From Streptomyces griseoaurantiacus (GTDB lineage: Bacteria > Actinomycetota > Actinomycetes > Streptomycetales > Streptomycetaceae), in contig BNBP01000006.1 of assembly GCA_014656015.1 (NCBI GenBank), positions 92,799-156,798 on the forward strand: DNA of 64,000 nucleotides, read 5' to 3'. Numbering within the stretch: the stretch's first letter is position 1; each line of letters starts with the position of its first letter. The position numbers and the translations under genes were made by a program. The notes below the pieces were generated by a model. It saw nothing but the letters and a program-made list of their open reading frames with translations, made no database searches and was not told the DNA's origin. Shown here in pieces: positions 1 to 8,400 of this stretch.

Positions 1-1
1 A

Positions 2-634
2 GTGCGGGCGCTGACGCAGAAACTCGACCTGTCGGAGGCGGGAGCGGCACGGGCGATGCACGAGTGGACCGTGGAGGAGGGGCTGGAGGTCGGCTTCCTC
101 GTGAACAATGCCGGCGGCGGGGTCGGCGGCGCCGCGGTGCGGGCCGACCCCGAGGCCGTGGCCGCGATGGTGCGGCTGAACGGGAACACCGTCGTGGACA
201 GCACGCTCCGCTTCCTTCCGGGCATGGTGTCCCGGGGCAGGGGAGCGATCGTGAACGTCGGGAGTGCCTCCGCGTTCCAGCCCACGCCGTACCTGGCCGC
301 GTACGGGGGGAGCAAGGCGATGGTGCAGTCCTTCACCCAGGCGGTGAGCGGAGAGCTGGCCGGCTCGGGGGTCCGGGTGCTGGCGGTGCACCCCGGGGTC
401 ACCCTCTCGGGCCAGCGGTCCGAGGAGGTCCTGCCGGCGATGGCGCGGATGGGCGGGGAGCGCCGGCCGGAGCAGGTCGTCGCCACCGCCTTCCGCGCCC
501 TGGGCTCCGGACGGACCTCGGTGGTCGACGGGCGCCGCTACGCGGCGTTCACCACGCTCACCCAGCGCCTGCCGAACCGCGCGGCCGTCGCGCTGGCGCG
601 GAAGATGACGCAGAAGGTCCTCTCCGGCCTGTGA
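2..634 (+). CDS. SDR-family oxidoreductase, 5' end outside window
   Basis: C-terminal 210 residues of a short-chain dehydrogenase/reductase, an NAD(P)-dependent enzyme acting on an unknown alcohol or ketone. Visible are the NNAG motif near residue 35, a serine in the VGSAS strand and the YGGSK active-site Tyr-X3-Lys near residue 100, followed by VHPG. The N-terminal TGxxxGIG cofactor loop is missing because the gene begins before base 1, so the GTG at base 2 is internal and not the true start. The C-terminal region fits the YqjQ/DltE-like classical SDR branch. Substrate cannot be told from sequence. Confidence 0.85.
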   Translation: MRALTQKLDLSEAGAARAMHEWTVEEGLEVGFLVNNAGGGVGGAAVRADPEAVAAMVRLNGNTVVDSTLRFLPGMVSRGRGAIVNVGSASAFQPTPYLAAYGGSKAMVQSFTQAVSGELAGSGVRVLAVHPGVTLSGQRSEEVLPAMARMGGERRPEQVVATAFRALGSGRTSVVDGRRYAAFTTLTQRLPNRAAVALARKMTQKVLSGL

Positions 635-745
635 GCACACCCCGCGGGGGCCGCTCGCGGTGGACGGGTGATCGGGCCGCGTGAGCGAACAGGCCGCCGA
701 TGGCTGCCTGACCGGGGACACCGTCGGCGCGCCCCCGTCGGCCGG

Positions 746-1579
746 TCACTTGTAGATCTTGCCGGGTTCGGCCCTGGACGGGGCGAGGAGCTGGGAGACG
801 GTCACGAACGTGTAGCCCTGTTCGTCGAGCGCCTTCAGGATGGACGGCATGGCGGGGAGGGTGCCCTTGTGGAGCGGGTGGAGCAGGATGATGCCGTCGC
901 GGTCGGCGCCCTTCAGCACGCGATCGGTGATCAGCGCGGTGTCGTCCGTCGCGTAGTCCTTCGCGGTCACCGTCCACAGCACCTGCGCCATCCCCAGCTC
1001 CTCGCAGAGCCTGGAGACGCGGTCGTCGGTGCGGCCCTGGGGCGGGCGCATCAGGGTGGGCGTGCGGCCGGTGAGGCGGGAGATGGCGCGTGCCGTGCGG
1101 CGCAGTTCCTCGCGGACCCGGGCGTCGGAGGCGTCGGTCAGCACCGGGTGCGTCCAGGTGTGGTCGCCTATCTCGTGGCCGTCCTCGGCGATGCGCCGTA
1201 CGACGTCGGGGAACTGGTGGATGCGCCGGCCCTCGAGGAAGAACGTCGAGGGTGCCTTGTACTTCTTCAGGAGGTCCATCAGGCGGTCGGTGGGTTCGCC
1301 CGGGTTGCCGTCGAAGGTGAGCGCGATGCACTTGGCCCTCCGGCAGTCCACCTGTCCCTGGGGCGTGCGCGCCGCCGGCGCCGCCCGGTCGCGCTGTTCA
1401 CGGGGGGAGACGGTCTGCATCCTGTTGGCCCGGATGACGAGGACGACGGTCGCTGTCACGACCACCGCCACGGCCAGGGTCAGGAGTATGAGCAGGCGGG
1501 GCCGTCTTTTCAGGAATGTCACCCTGGGAAGAAGCGGCCGACGCGGGACGGGTTGCCCGGCGGCCCCCGTGAGTGACAC
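746..1579 (-). CDS. Membrane-anchored polysaccharide deacetylase (NodB domain)
   Basis: 277-residue NodB-homology (carbohydrate esterase 4) protein, expected to deacetylate cell-wall or extracellular polysaccharide outside the membrane. One transmembrane helix lies at about residues 28-50 (LLILLTLAVAVVVTATVVLV). The catalytic domain follows from about residue 83. Motif 2 is intact (GDHTWTHP), motif 3 is RPPQG and the C-terminal strand reads ILLHP. Motif 1 reads TFDGNPG where the family normally has TFDDGP, so the first Asp is kept but the second, a metal ligand in CE4 enzymes, is replaced by Gly. Activity or metal use may be altered. Start is GTG at 1579; a GTG near residue 20 is an alternative. 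It stands alone between the SDR end and HxlR. Confidence 0.8.
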   Translation of the reverse strand: MSLTGAAGQPVPRRPLLPRVTFLKRRPRLLILLTLAVAVVVTATVVLVIRANRMQTVSPREQRDRAAPAARTPQGQVDCRRAKCIALTFDGNPGEPTDRLMDLLKKYKAPSTFFLEGRRIHQFPDVVRRIAEDGHEIGDHTWTHPVLTDASDARVREELRRTARAISRLTGRTPTLMRPPQGRTDDRVSRLCEELGMAQVLWTVTAKDYATDDTALITDRVLKGADRDGIILLHPLHKGTLPAMPSILKALDEQGYTFVTVSQLLAPSRAEPGKIYK

Positions 1580-1590
1580 GTATCACGTGT
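1576..1590. promoter_or_regulatory. 15-bp inverted repeat at the deacetylase start
   Basis: ACACG-TATCA-CGTGT, a perfect 5-bp inverted repeat that overlaps the GTG start of the deacetylase. It could be an operator for an unidentified regulator or chance; nothing nearby matches it. Confidence 0.25.
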
Positions 1591-1646
1591 GCATGTCACG
1601 TTGTGCGCGGGGCGCGGTGTCGCCGACGTGTCGCCCCGGCCGCCCC

Positions 1647-2024
1647 TCAGTTGCGGGAAGCGGACGACTTCGCCGCCGCCTGCGCCTCCTGGAAGTCGAC
1701 GACGGCCTCGCCGTGGTCCCTCGCCCAGTTCGTCAGGCCCTCGATGGGCTCGACGAGGGTCCGGCCGAGGTCGGTGAGGGCGTACTCGATCCGTCGCGGC
1801 TCCGCGGTACGGCGCTCGACCAGACCGTACTCCTGGAGCCGGCGCAGGGTCTGGGTGAGCACCTTCCGCGAGACGCCGCCGATCAGGTCGACCAGTTCGC
1901 CGTGCCTGAGCGGCTTCCGGCTGAGCCCGAAGAGCACGAGCACGGCCCACTTGTCGGAGATGATCTCGACCGCCAGGCGCGTGGGGCAGTCGGCGAGGAA
2001 GACTGATCCGGCCGCGTTCCGCAT
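1647..2024 (-). CDS. HxlR-family transcriptional regulator
   Basis: 125-residue single-domain winged-helix regulator of the HxlR family (usual length 100-130). The start MRNAAG places the conserved N-terminal Cys (ADCPTRLA) at about residue 13, followed by ISDKWAVLVLFGL, GVSRKVLTQTLRRLQEYGLVER and the YALTDLGRTL wing typical of HxlR. The frame stays open upstream to 2312, but that extension is Arg/Pro-rich and outside the family. The gene diverges from the quinone oxidoreductase at 2231, the usual target arrangement for HxlR/YodB/QorR regulators that sense electrophiles through cysteine. Control of that neighbour is inferred. Confidence 0.88.
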   Translation of the reverse strand: MRNAAGSVFLADCPTRLAVEIISDKWAVLVLFGLSRKPLRHGELVDLIGGVSRKVLTQTLRRLQEYGLVERRTAEPRRIEYALTDLGRTLVEPIEGLTNWARDHGEAVVDFQEAQAAAKSSASRN

Positions 2025-2230
2025 GCGGTCGACGGTACGTGATCGACGGCGCGGGGGCGAGAACGGGCGGTCGACAGCACGCGGTCGCACGCGCGCGGTC
2101 GGAGGTTGTGCCGTCGGCATCGGGCGCCGACGGGGCGCGGTCGAAGGAACCTGGAGGTAACGCGGGGCTCCGTAGCGTCGTGGGCGAGCCGTGAGAACAG
2201 CGGCGCGGCACCGTATGCGGAGGAGTAGCC

Positions 2231-3220
2231 ATGTCACGAGTCGTCGTGTTCGACGAGTTCGGCGAGCCGGATGTCCTGCACGTCGTCGAGGAGCCGGTGG
2301 CCGAGCCGGCACCCGGCGAGGTGCGGGTCAGGATCGAGGCGTTCGCCGTCAACCCGCTCGACCTGATGGTGCGGTCCGGTGTCTCGTTCGCACCGGTTCC
2401 GCTGCCGCACGCCCGCCTCGGCATCGAGGGAACCGGCGTCGTCGACGCGCTGGGACCCGGGACCACCGGGCTGCGGATCGGCGAGCCGGTCCTCCTCGCG
2501 GCGATCCCCGACGCCCACCTCAGGGGCAGCTACGCCGAGCACACCACGCTCCCCGCGAGCCGGGTCGTCGCCCGGCCGGCCGGGCTCGGGGTCAGGGAGG
2601 CGGCGGCGATCTGGGTCGGGTACTCCACCGCCTACGGCGCGCTCGTCGAGACGGCGGGCATGCGGCCCGGCGACCACGTGCTCGTCACCGCCGCGTCCGG
2701 CGCCGTCGGCCGGGCGGCGATGCAGCTCGCCCGGTACCTCGGCGCCGTCCCCCTCGCCGTCACCCGGCACACCGCGAAGAAGGACGAGCTGCTCGCCGCC
2801 GGTGCCGCCGGGGTCGTCGCCACCGACCACGAGGATCTCCTCGGAGCCGTGCGCGAACTGACGGGCGGGACCGGTGCCGACCTCGTCCTCGACCTGGTCG
2901 GGGGCCCCGGACAGCAGGAACTGCGGAAGGCGGCCCGCCCCGACGGGACCCTGGTCGCCGCGGGCTTCCTGGACCCCCGGCCCGCCCCCTCCCCGGGGAG
3001 CGGGGCACTCACGACCATCGGCTACCGCGGCTTCGACCACATCCTCGACGCCACCGTGGTGGCACGCATGGCGGCCTTCCTGAACGCCGGTGTGCGCCAC
3101 GGCGCGCTGCGGCCCGCCGTGGACAGGGTGTTCGCCCTGGACGACGTCGCCGAGGCGCACCGTCACGTCGAGAAGGGACTCCACGCCGGGAAGGTCGTCG
3201 TCACGGCGCACGCGCGCTGA
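2231..3220 (+). CDS. Zinc-type alcohol dehydrogenase-like quinone oxidoreductase
   Basis: 329-residue MDR-superfamily NADP-dependent oxidoreductase. GroES-like N-domain (residues 1-120, with FAVNPLDLMVRSG and GIEGTGVVDALG) is followed by a Rossmann domain with VTAASGAVGRAAMQLAR at about 150-166 and a DLVLDLVGG strand. No structural-zinc cysteine cluster is present, which fits the QOR/zeta-crystallin branch reducing quinones or enones. Start ATG at 2231 has GGAGGAG-like spacing (cggaggagtagcc). Divergent HxlR gene upstream suggests quinone- or aldehyde-responsive control. Confidence 0.88.
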   Translation: MSRVVVFDEFGEPDVLHVVEEPVAEPAPGEVRVRIEAFAVNPLDLMVRSGVSFAPVPLPHARLGIEGTGVVDALGPGTTGLRIGEPVLLAAIPDAHLRGSYAEHTTLPASRVVARPAGLGVREAAAIWVGYSTAYGALVETAGMRPGDHVLVTAASGAVGRAAMQLARYLGAVPLAVTRHTAKKDELLAAGAAGVVATDHEDLLGAVRELTGGTGADLVLDLVGGPGQQELRKAARPDGTLVAAGFLDPRPAPSPGSGALTTIGYRGFDHILDATVVARMAAFLNAGVRHGALRPAVDRVFALDDVAEAHRHVEKGLHAGKVVVTAHAR

Positions 3221-3250
3221 GGGACACGGCTCGGCCGTACCGAGGAGTGA

Positions 3251-3277
3251 GGCCCGCGCACGCCGGGGTCGCGGGCC
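3251..3277. terminator. Hairpin between convergent genes
   Basis: GGCCCGCG and CGCGGGCC arms of 8 bp around an 11-nt loop, between the oxidoreductase and the convergent esterase. No T-tract, as is common for Streptomyces terminators. Confidence 0.45.
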
Positions 3278-3377
3278 GGGCCGCCCGAAGGCGCCGGCCG
3301 GCGCCGCGTCCTCCGGGAGGCGGCGTGGGGAGCAGGTCGACGCGGTCGTCGCCGGGAACCCGCGGGCCCGGCGGCCG

Positions 3378-5090
3378 TCACCTGCCGACCGTCTCCCAGA
3401 AGCCGCACCGGTGTTCCTCGGCGAGATCGGCCGGCGCCGGCCTCGCCGGCCGCAGTGACTGGACGTGCCGACCGGGTCCGAAGCGGGGCCAGGCCGCCGT
3501 GCCGGGGCCGTTCGGGTCGCCCGTGCGGGCGAAGCGGGCCCAGTACCGCACCATCGTGTCCGCGAGACGGTGCTGGGCGGGGGAGGCGGGGCCGGGAAGC
3601 TGCTCGTCGGCGAAGAGGTACTGCAACTCGGCGCCGTGGAACGCCCCGGTGGGGAAGTCCGGCTTCTCGAGGGTGGTGAACCAGGGGGCCTCGGCATCGT
3701 CGAACTCATAGGCGTACAGGGGTACGTACCGGTCCAGTGCCCGGTCGCGGTCGAGTGCGGTGCACCCCCAGGCCCAGTCGGTGACGACGGCGGACAGCGC
3801 CTCGCCGGGGGAGTGGAAGCGGGCGGTGGGGTAGTGGGCCAGGACGCGGGCGGTGTCGGCGGGAGAGAAGAGAGCCTCGACCTGTTCCCGGTAGTCGGCC
3901 TCGGTGGTCGTCCGCCCGGTCACGGCTTCGATGGCCGCGGTGAACAGGCGGTGTTCGTCCCGGGTCGTTCCCTGGAGGACCGGCACGCGGTGGAAGCGAC
4001 CTGTGGCGAAGGCCCGTTCCGGCGCCACGGGCAGGACGCCGGCGCCGACCGTGGGTCCGGTCCCCAGCGCGTCGTCGGACCATTCGACGAGTTCTTCCAC
4101 GGGCACGTCCCGGAGGCAGGCCGCCGCCGTACGGAGGTCGGAGCAGCCGACCTCGGCCGCCACGTCGAGCCCGTGCCGCTCACGTTCCGCGCGCGGCAGC
4201 GGGAACCAGGTCGGCGGCCCCGGCGACCACCTGCGTCCCGTGCACTGGGCGCTCTGCAGGATCGCCCTCTGGAAGAGGCCCGCCGACCCCGGCGCCACGA
4301 GATGCGCGCAGACGCTGGTGCCGCCCGCCGACTCGCCGAAGAGCGTGACGTTCGTCGGGTCGCCGCCGAACGCCGCCGCGTTGCGTCTCACCCAGCGCAG
4401 CGCGGCCTGCTGGTCCTCCAGGCCGAAGTTGCCCGAGAGGTGTTCGGCCGCGCCGTGGTCGAGCGCGGGATGGGCGAGGAATCCGAGGACGCCGAGCCGG
4501 TAGTTGAAGCTGACCACGATCACCTTGCCCCTGGCCGCCAGGCGCTGCGCGTCGTAGAGGCTGCCGGCGCCGTTGATGAAGCCGTTGCCGTGGACCCACA
4601 CCATCACCGGCAGGGGGCGGGCACTGCCGTGCGCGGGCGTGGTGACGTTCAGGTAGAGGCAGTCCTCGGTGTCGCTGGGCGGGTCGATGAGTCCTGCCGC
4701 CTGTGCGCACCGGTTGCCGGGTGCGGTCGCCGGCCGGACGCCCGGCCAGGGCGCGGGCGGCCGGGGCGAGGCCCAGCGCAGCCGCCCGACCGGCGGGGCG
4801 GCGTAGGGGATCCCCTCGAAGACGCGGGTGCCCGTGCCGGGGCGGCCCTCGACCAGGCCGGCGTCCGTCCTGACCACGGTGCCGGCGACGGAACCGGCCG
4901 TGCCGCCGCGGCCACCGCCGCGGCCGTCCTGCGCGGCCTCCCCGTGGGCGCCGGCCGCGCCACTGATCACGGCGCCGCAGACCAGTACGGTCAATAAGGC
5001 CCGCAGGCGCTGCCGCACCGTGATCCGCAGCGGCCCGCGACGCCCTGCCGACGGACTCTCGTCCGAGGCCTTCCGCGCTCTCGTTCCCAT
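3378..5090 (-). CDS. Secreted type-B carboxylesterase
   Basis: 570-residue carboxylesterase of the alpha/beta-hydrolase COesterase family, expected to hydrolyse carboxylic esters outside the cell. A Sec-type signal follows an Arg-rich n-region (hydrophobic stretch about residues 30-48, ALLTVLVCGAVISGAAGA). Family marks are the FEGIPYAAPP N-terminal motif, EDCLYLNV, the oxyanion region WVHGNGF, the nucleophile elbow GESAGG near residue 250, the acidic residue in TRDEHRLF and the catalytic His in GAFHGAEL. Length is normal for the family. It diverges from the TetR gene at 5200 across a palindromic operator, so induction by an ester substrate or product is likely. Confidence 0.9.
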   Translation of the reverse strand: MGTRARKASDESPSAGRRGPLRITVRQRLRALLTVLVCGAVISGAAGAHGEAAQDGRGGGRGGTAGSVAGTVVRTDAGLVEGRPGTGTRVFEGIPYAAPPVGRLRWASPRPPAPWPGVRPATAPGNRCAQAAGLIDPPSDTEDCLYLNVTTPAHGSARPLPVMVWVHGNGFINGAGSLYDAQRLAARGKVIVVSFNYRLGVLGFLAHPALDHGAAEHLSGNFGLEDQQAALRWVRRNAAAFGGDPTNVTLFGESAGGTSVCAHLVAPGSAGLFQRAILQSAQCTGRRWSPGPPTWFPLPRAERERHGLDVAAEVGCSDLRTAAACLRDVPVEELVEWSDDALGTGPTVGAGVLPVAPERAFATGRFHRVPVLQGTTRDEHRLFTAAIEAVTGRTTTEADYREQVEALFSPADTARVLAHYPTARFHSPGEALSAVVTDWAWGCTALDRDRALDRYVPLYAYEFDDAEAPWFTTLEKPDFPTGAFHGAELQYLFADEQLPGPASPAQHRLADTMVRYWARFARTGDPNGPGTAAWPRFGPGRHVQSLRPARPAPADLAEEHRCGFWETVGR

Positions 5091-5130
5091 CCCTGCCCCC
5101 GTCTCGACCTTCGATCAATTCGTGTGTGGG

Positions 5131-5151
5131 TCACACTAATATAAAGTGTGA
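5131..5151. promoter_or_regulatory. TetR-type operator between esterase and regulator
   Basis: Perfect inverted repeat TCACACT-N7-AGTGTGA (21 bp) in the 109-bp divergent intergenic region, 40 bp from the esterase start. The AT-rich centre (AATATAA) stands out from the GC-rich surroundings. Best candidate site for the TetR protein encoded at 5200. Confidence 0.75.
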
Positions 5152-5199
5152 GGCGCCCACGAAGTCAATGTCCGTGGCGAAGAAGGGGAGTCGCGTTCG

Positions 5200-5946
5200 A
5201 TGCCGTCGAGCGAGGAGGAGGAGTCGCTGCCGCCGGGGCTCGCCCTGGCGTGGGGGCTCACCGCCAAGTCGGGACGACTGGGCCGCAAGCCCTCGCAGAG
5301 CGTGGAGGCCATCGTCGCGGCGGCTGTCGCGCTGGCCGACGAGAAGGGCTTCGAGGCCCTCTCCATGCCGAACATCGCCAAACGGCTCGGACTGACCGCC
5401 AACGCGGTCTACCGGTACGTCCGTTCGCGCGAGGAGCTGCTCGTCCTCCTCGCCGAGACGGCGTGGGGACCGGCGCCGGCCCTGGACACCGGCACGGGGC
5501 GATGGCGGGCCGCGGCCGCCGCATGGACCAGGGCGATGATCGGGCGATGCGAGGCGCACCCGTGGCTCCCCGACCTGCCCCTCCGCGGGGCACCCGCGAC
5601 CCCGAACCTGCTGCGCTGGACGGAAGTCCTGCTGGAGGCACTCACCGGCGCCGGGCTGAGCACCGCCGAATCACTGGGGTGCGCGCTGCTCCTCGACGGC
5701 TACGCCCGACGCACCGCCACTGCCCGCCGCGACGTGCGGGAGAGCAGCGCGGCGCCCACCCGGTCGGCCACCGTGACGCGGTTCCTCCAGCCGCTCCTGC
5801 ACGAGCACGGTTATCCCATTCTGGCGTCGATGATGTCGCGGGACGCGTACGGCGACGAAGTCGGCGAGGACGACGTGGACTTCGGCCTGAACCGGATCCT
5901 GGACGGCATCGAGGTCCTGGTCGCCCGCCGCGCGGACGACCGCTGA
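5200..5946 (+). CDS. TetR/AcrR-family transcriptional regulator
   Basis: 248-residue repressor. The N-terminal HTH spans about residues 32-78, with KPSQSVEAIVAAAVALADEKG, MPNIAKRLGLTANAVYRYV and RSREELL. A TetR_C-type ligand domain follows (TRAMIGRCEAHPWLPDLP, then GYARRTATARRD). The 30-residue N-terminal extension is seen in TetR_C_1 (TetR/tetracycline-type) members. The divergent esterase and the palindrome between them indicate local repression and autoregulation. The inducer is unknown. Confidence 0.88.
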   Translation: MPSSEEEESLPPGLALAWGLTAKSGRLGRKPSQSVEAIVAAAVALADEKGFEALSMPNIAKRLGLTANAVYRYVRSREELLVLLAETAWGPAPALDTGTGRWRAAAAAWTRAMIGRCEAHPWLPDLPLRGAPATPNLLRWTEVLLEALTGAGLSTAESLGCALLLDGYARRTATARRDVRESSAAPTRSATVTRFLQPLLHEHGYPILASMMSRDAYGDEVGEDDVDFGLNRILDGIEVLVARRADDR

Positions 5947-6005
5947 GGGCACCACCGCCACCACCCCAGGCGCCGCCCGCGCCGGGGCCTCGCTTGGGGA
6001 GGGAG

Positions 6006-6497
6006 ATGGTGGTCGAGGAGAGCGGGAACGGCAACGCCACCGTCTACCGGCAGTTCCCCAACAAGGAGGCCCTCGCCACCGCTTATACGCAGGAGCGCGC
6101 CGACGCCTGGTTCGCGCGGATGCGGCAGGCCTGCGACCGGGTCGACGACCCGCGCGAGAAGCTGCTCACGATCTTCACGACCGTCATCGAGGAGACCGAG
6201 GCGCCCACCTTCCGCGGCTGCCCCATGCTCAACACGCACACCGAGTTCCCCGACCCGGAGCACTCCGCGAACCGTGTGGCGGTCACCCATGAACAGAGGG
6301 TCCGTGAATGGATGCGTGACCTCGCGGCCGACGCCGGCGCCCCCGACCCCGAGCAGCTCGCCGACGAACTGATCCTCGTCCTCAACGGGATCTACGTCAC
6401 CGCCACCGTCCTCGGGCCCCAGGGCCCCGCCCAGCGCGCCGGTGAGCTCGCCCGCCGGCTCGTTCGGGCGGCGTGCGAGGAGTCCGGCCGCCCCTGA
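6006..6497 (+). pseudogene. TetR-family regulator, N-terminally truncated remnant
   Basis: About 163 residues homologous to a TetR regulator from the second half of the HTH (GNGNATVYRQFPNKEALATAY) through a complete TetR_C-like domain (CPMLNTHTEFPDPEHSANRV, ending LARRLVRAAC). Helices 1 and 2 of the DNA-binding domain are missing, and upstream in-frame sequence only shadows the previous regulator. It lacks a full HTH, so it is probably a decayed paralogue left by deletion. A short expressed ligand-binding protein cannot be excluded. Confidence 0.6.
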
Positions 6498-6541
6498 AGG
6501 CGCCGGCCCGGATTGTCAGTGGGGCGGGGCAGACTGGCCGC

Positions 6542-7138
6542 ATGACGGCACCTCACCCCAGAACCGATCTCCACTTCTACCTGCAGTCCGCGCGGGACGC
6601 CCTGCTGTGGAAACTCGAAGGGCTCTCCGAGTACGACATCCGCCGCCCGGCGACGCCCACCGGCACGAACCTCCTCGGCCTGGTGAAGCACGCGGCCGGT
6701 GTGGAGCTTGGCTATCTCGGCGAGACCTTCGGGCGTCCCTCCGGCGAATCGCTGCCGTGGCTCGAGGACGGGGCGGAGGCCAACGCGGACATGTGGGTCA
6801 CCGCGGGGGAGTCGCGGGAGGAGATCGTGAGCCTCTACCGCCGGGCATGGGCCCACGCGGACGCCACGATCGAGGCCCTGCCGCTCGACACGGTCGGCAG
6901 GGTGCCCTGGTGGCCCAGTGGCAGGGACGAGGTGACCCTGCACCATGCCGTGGTGCGCGTGATCGCGGACACGCACCGGCACGCCGGTCACGCCGACATC
7001 GTCCGCGAACTCACGGACGGCGCCGTGGGGATGAACGACGGGAACAGCAGTATGGCGCCGGGCGACGCGGCATGGTGGGAGAGCCATCGGGAGCGGTTGG
7101 AGCGGGCGGCGCGGGAGGCGGAGGCCCCCGGAACCTGA
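6542..7138 (+). CDS. DinB-family (DUF664-type) protein
   Basis: 198-residue four-helix-bundle protein of the DinB/YfiT superfamily, whose members bind a divalent metal through three histidines and include thiol (mycothiol or bacillithiol) transferases. Candidate ligands are the His in GLVKHAAGVE at about residue 51 and the DTHRHAGHADIVRE cluster near 145. Start ATG at 6542 gives the normal family N-terminus (LHFYLQSARDALLWKLEGLSEYDIRRP). A mycothiol-dependent role is plausible in an actinomycete but not shown. No operon partner. Confidence 0.82.
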   Translation: MTAPHPRTDLHFYLQSARDALLWKLEGLSEYDIRRPATPTGTNLLGLVKHAAGVELGYLGETFGRPSGESLPWLEDGAEANADMWVTAGESREEIVSLYRRAWAHADATIEALPLDTVGRVPWWPSGRDEVTLHHAVVRVIADTHRHAGHADIVRELTDGAVGMNDGNSSMAPGDAAWWESHRERLERAAREAEAPGT

Positions 7139-7200
7139 AGCCGGAGAGCCTGAGGCTTCGGGAACCTGAAGCCCGGGAACCTGAGGCCCCGAGAGGCTGA
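7130..7200. repeat. Short imperfect repeats after the DinB gene
   Basis: The element GGAACCTGA(A/G)GCC appears three times in 60 bp, with a related AGAGCCTGAGGC copy between them. GGCTTC/GAAGCC arms can form a small hairpin. This may serve as the 3' end of the DinB transcript; the first copy overlaps its stop codon. Confidence 0.5.
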
Positions 7201-7314
7201 GTGCCGGGGAGCCTCGGGGCGGCGGGTCCCTCGGTGTCCGGGTCCCCCTGCCCTCCGCGTGCGGCCGCCCCCCGCCGACCCGGCTCGTGCCGGCGCCCCG
7301 CTCCACCGCCGTGC

Positions 7315-8256
7315 TCAGCCCGCGCCGCGCAGTCGTGCGGGCAGCCGCCGGGCGAGGTGGTCGATCAGGGCTTCCACCCGGCGCGGGACGTGGCCCTCGC
7401 CCTCCAGCAGGGCGTGGATGTCGGCGGCCGGCGTCGGCACGTGCGGCAGGACGTGCACGAGTTCGCCCCGGTCGAGGTGCGGCCGCACCTGCCACTGCGA
7501 GCGCATGATCACGCCCCGGCCCTCCAGGGCCCACCCGGTCACCACGTCACCGTCGTTGCTGGACAGGTTGCCGTGGACCCGCACGTGCCGGGGGCCGTCC
7601 TCGTCGCCGAACCGCCAGAGCGCGAAGTCGCTCTCCTTCTCGCGCAGTACCAGGCAGTTGTGCGTGGCGAGATCCTCGATGCGCTCCGGCGCACCGTGTG
7701 CGGCGAGGTAGGACGGGGCCGCGCAGGGCACCCGCCGGTTCCGGGCGAGGCGCCGCATGCGCAACGTCGAGTCGGGCGGGGCGCCCACGTGCACGGCCAC
7801 GTCGAAGTCCCGCCGCCGCAGCGGGAGCGCGGAACTCTGCATCCGGACGTGTACGCCGGGATGGGCGGCGGCGAACTCGCCGAGAAGCGGCGCGATGTGC
7901 GCACGGCCGAGGCCGAGGGTGGCCTCCACGACGACCGTGCCGCGCAGTTCTCCCGTGCGGTCGGAGACGGTGTCCTCCAGCGCGCGCACCTGGTCCAGGA
8001 TGTCCGTCACGCGCGCGGCGTACAGCGCGCCCTCGGAGGTGAGCGTGAGGCGCCGGGCGCCGCGCTGGACGAGCCGGACGCCCAGGCGGCGCTCCAGCGC
8101 GCCGAGACGTTTGCTGACGACGGGCAGCGAGCAGCCGAGCTCGCGGGAGGCGGCCGTCAGAGTCTCGCTCGACGCGACCACGGAGAAGAAGTGCAGGTCG
8201 GCCTCCGGCGCGAAGGCGGCGACCGGGCCACGGGCGGGCCGGGGATGGCTTTCCAC
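7315..8256 (-). CDS. LysR-family transcriptional regulator
   Basis: 313-residue LysR regulator. The N-terminal HTH occupies about residues 15-75 (DLHFFSVVASSETLTAASRELGCSL, then SKRLGALERRLGVRLVQR). The effector domain follows (LRGTVVVEATLGLGRAHIAPLL, ending HVPRRVEALIDHLARRL). The GTG at 8256 gives the usual LysR length and leaves a 144-bp divergent region before the dehydrogenase gene; an ATG at 8328 would add 24 atypical residues and run across the inverted repeat. It diverges from the catabolic operon starting at 8401 and most likely activates it in response to a pathway acid. Confidence 0.85.
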   Translation of the reverse strand: MESHPRPARGPVAAFAPEADLHFFSVVASSETLTAASRELGCSLPVVSKRLGALERRLGVRLVQRGARRLTLTSEGALYAARVTDILDQVRALEDTVSDRTGELRGTVVVEATLGLGRAHIAPLLGEFAAAHPGVHVRMQSSALPLRRRDFDVAVHVGAPPDSTLRMRRLARNRRVPCAAPSYLAAHGAPERIEDLATHNCLVLREKESDFALWRFGDEDGPRHVRVHGNLSSNDGDVVTGWALEGRGVIMRSQWQVRPHLDRGELVHVLPHVPTPAADIHALLEGEGHVPRRVEALIDHLARRLPARLRGAG

Positions 8257-8268
8257 AGGGGAAAGCCT

Positions 8269-8295
8269 ACGTTGCCCGCAACACCCTTGTAACGT
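8269..8295. promoter_or_regulatory. Possible LysR binding site
   Basis: Nested inverted repeats in the divergent region: ACGTT at 8269 with AACGT at 8291, and GTTGC-CC-GCAAC at 8271-8282. Position and dyad symmetry suit a LysR regulatory site for the operon. Confidence 0.4.
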
Positions 8296-8400
8296 CCCGG
8301 CGCACTCGCCAGGGTGGACCCACGCCACGCGGAGGAACGCCCCGGAGGGGGTCCGCGACGCGGGCGGAGCCCCCCATCACCCAGGCCGAGGAGTCGACCC

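Noticed and set aside
2025..2312. N-terminal extension of the HxlR gene
   Set aside because: Arg/Pro-rich and outside the family's normal length; it would overlap the divergent oxidoreductase gene.
8257..8328. N-terminal extension of the LysR gene to the ATG at 8328
   Set aside because: The extra residues do not match LysR proteins and would cover the dyad that looks like the regulatory site.
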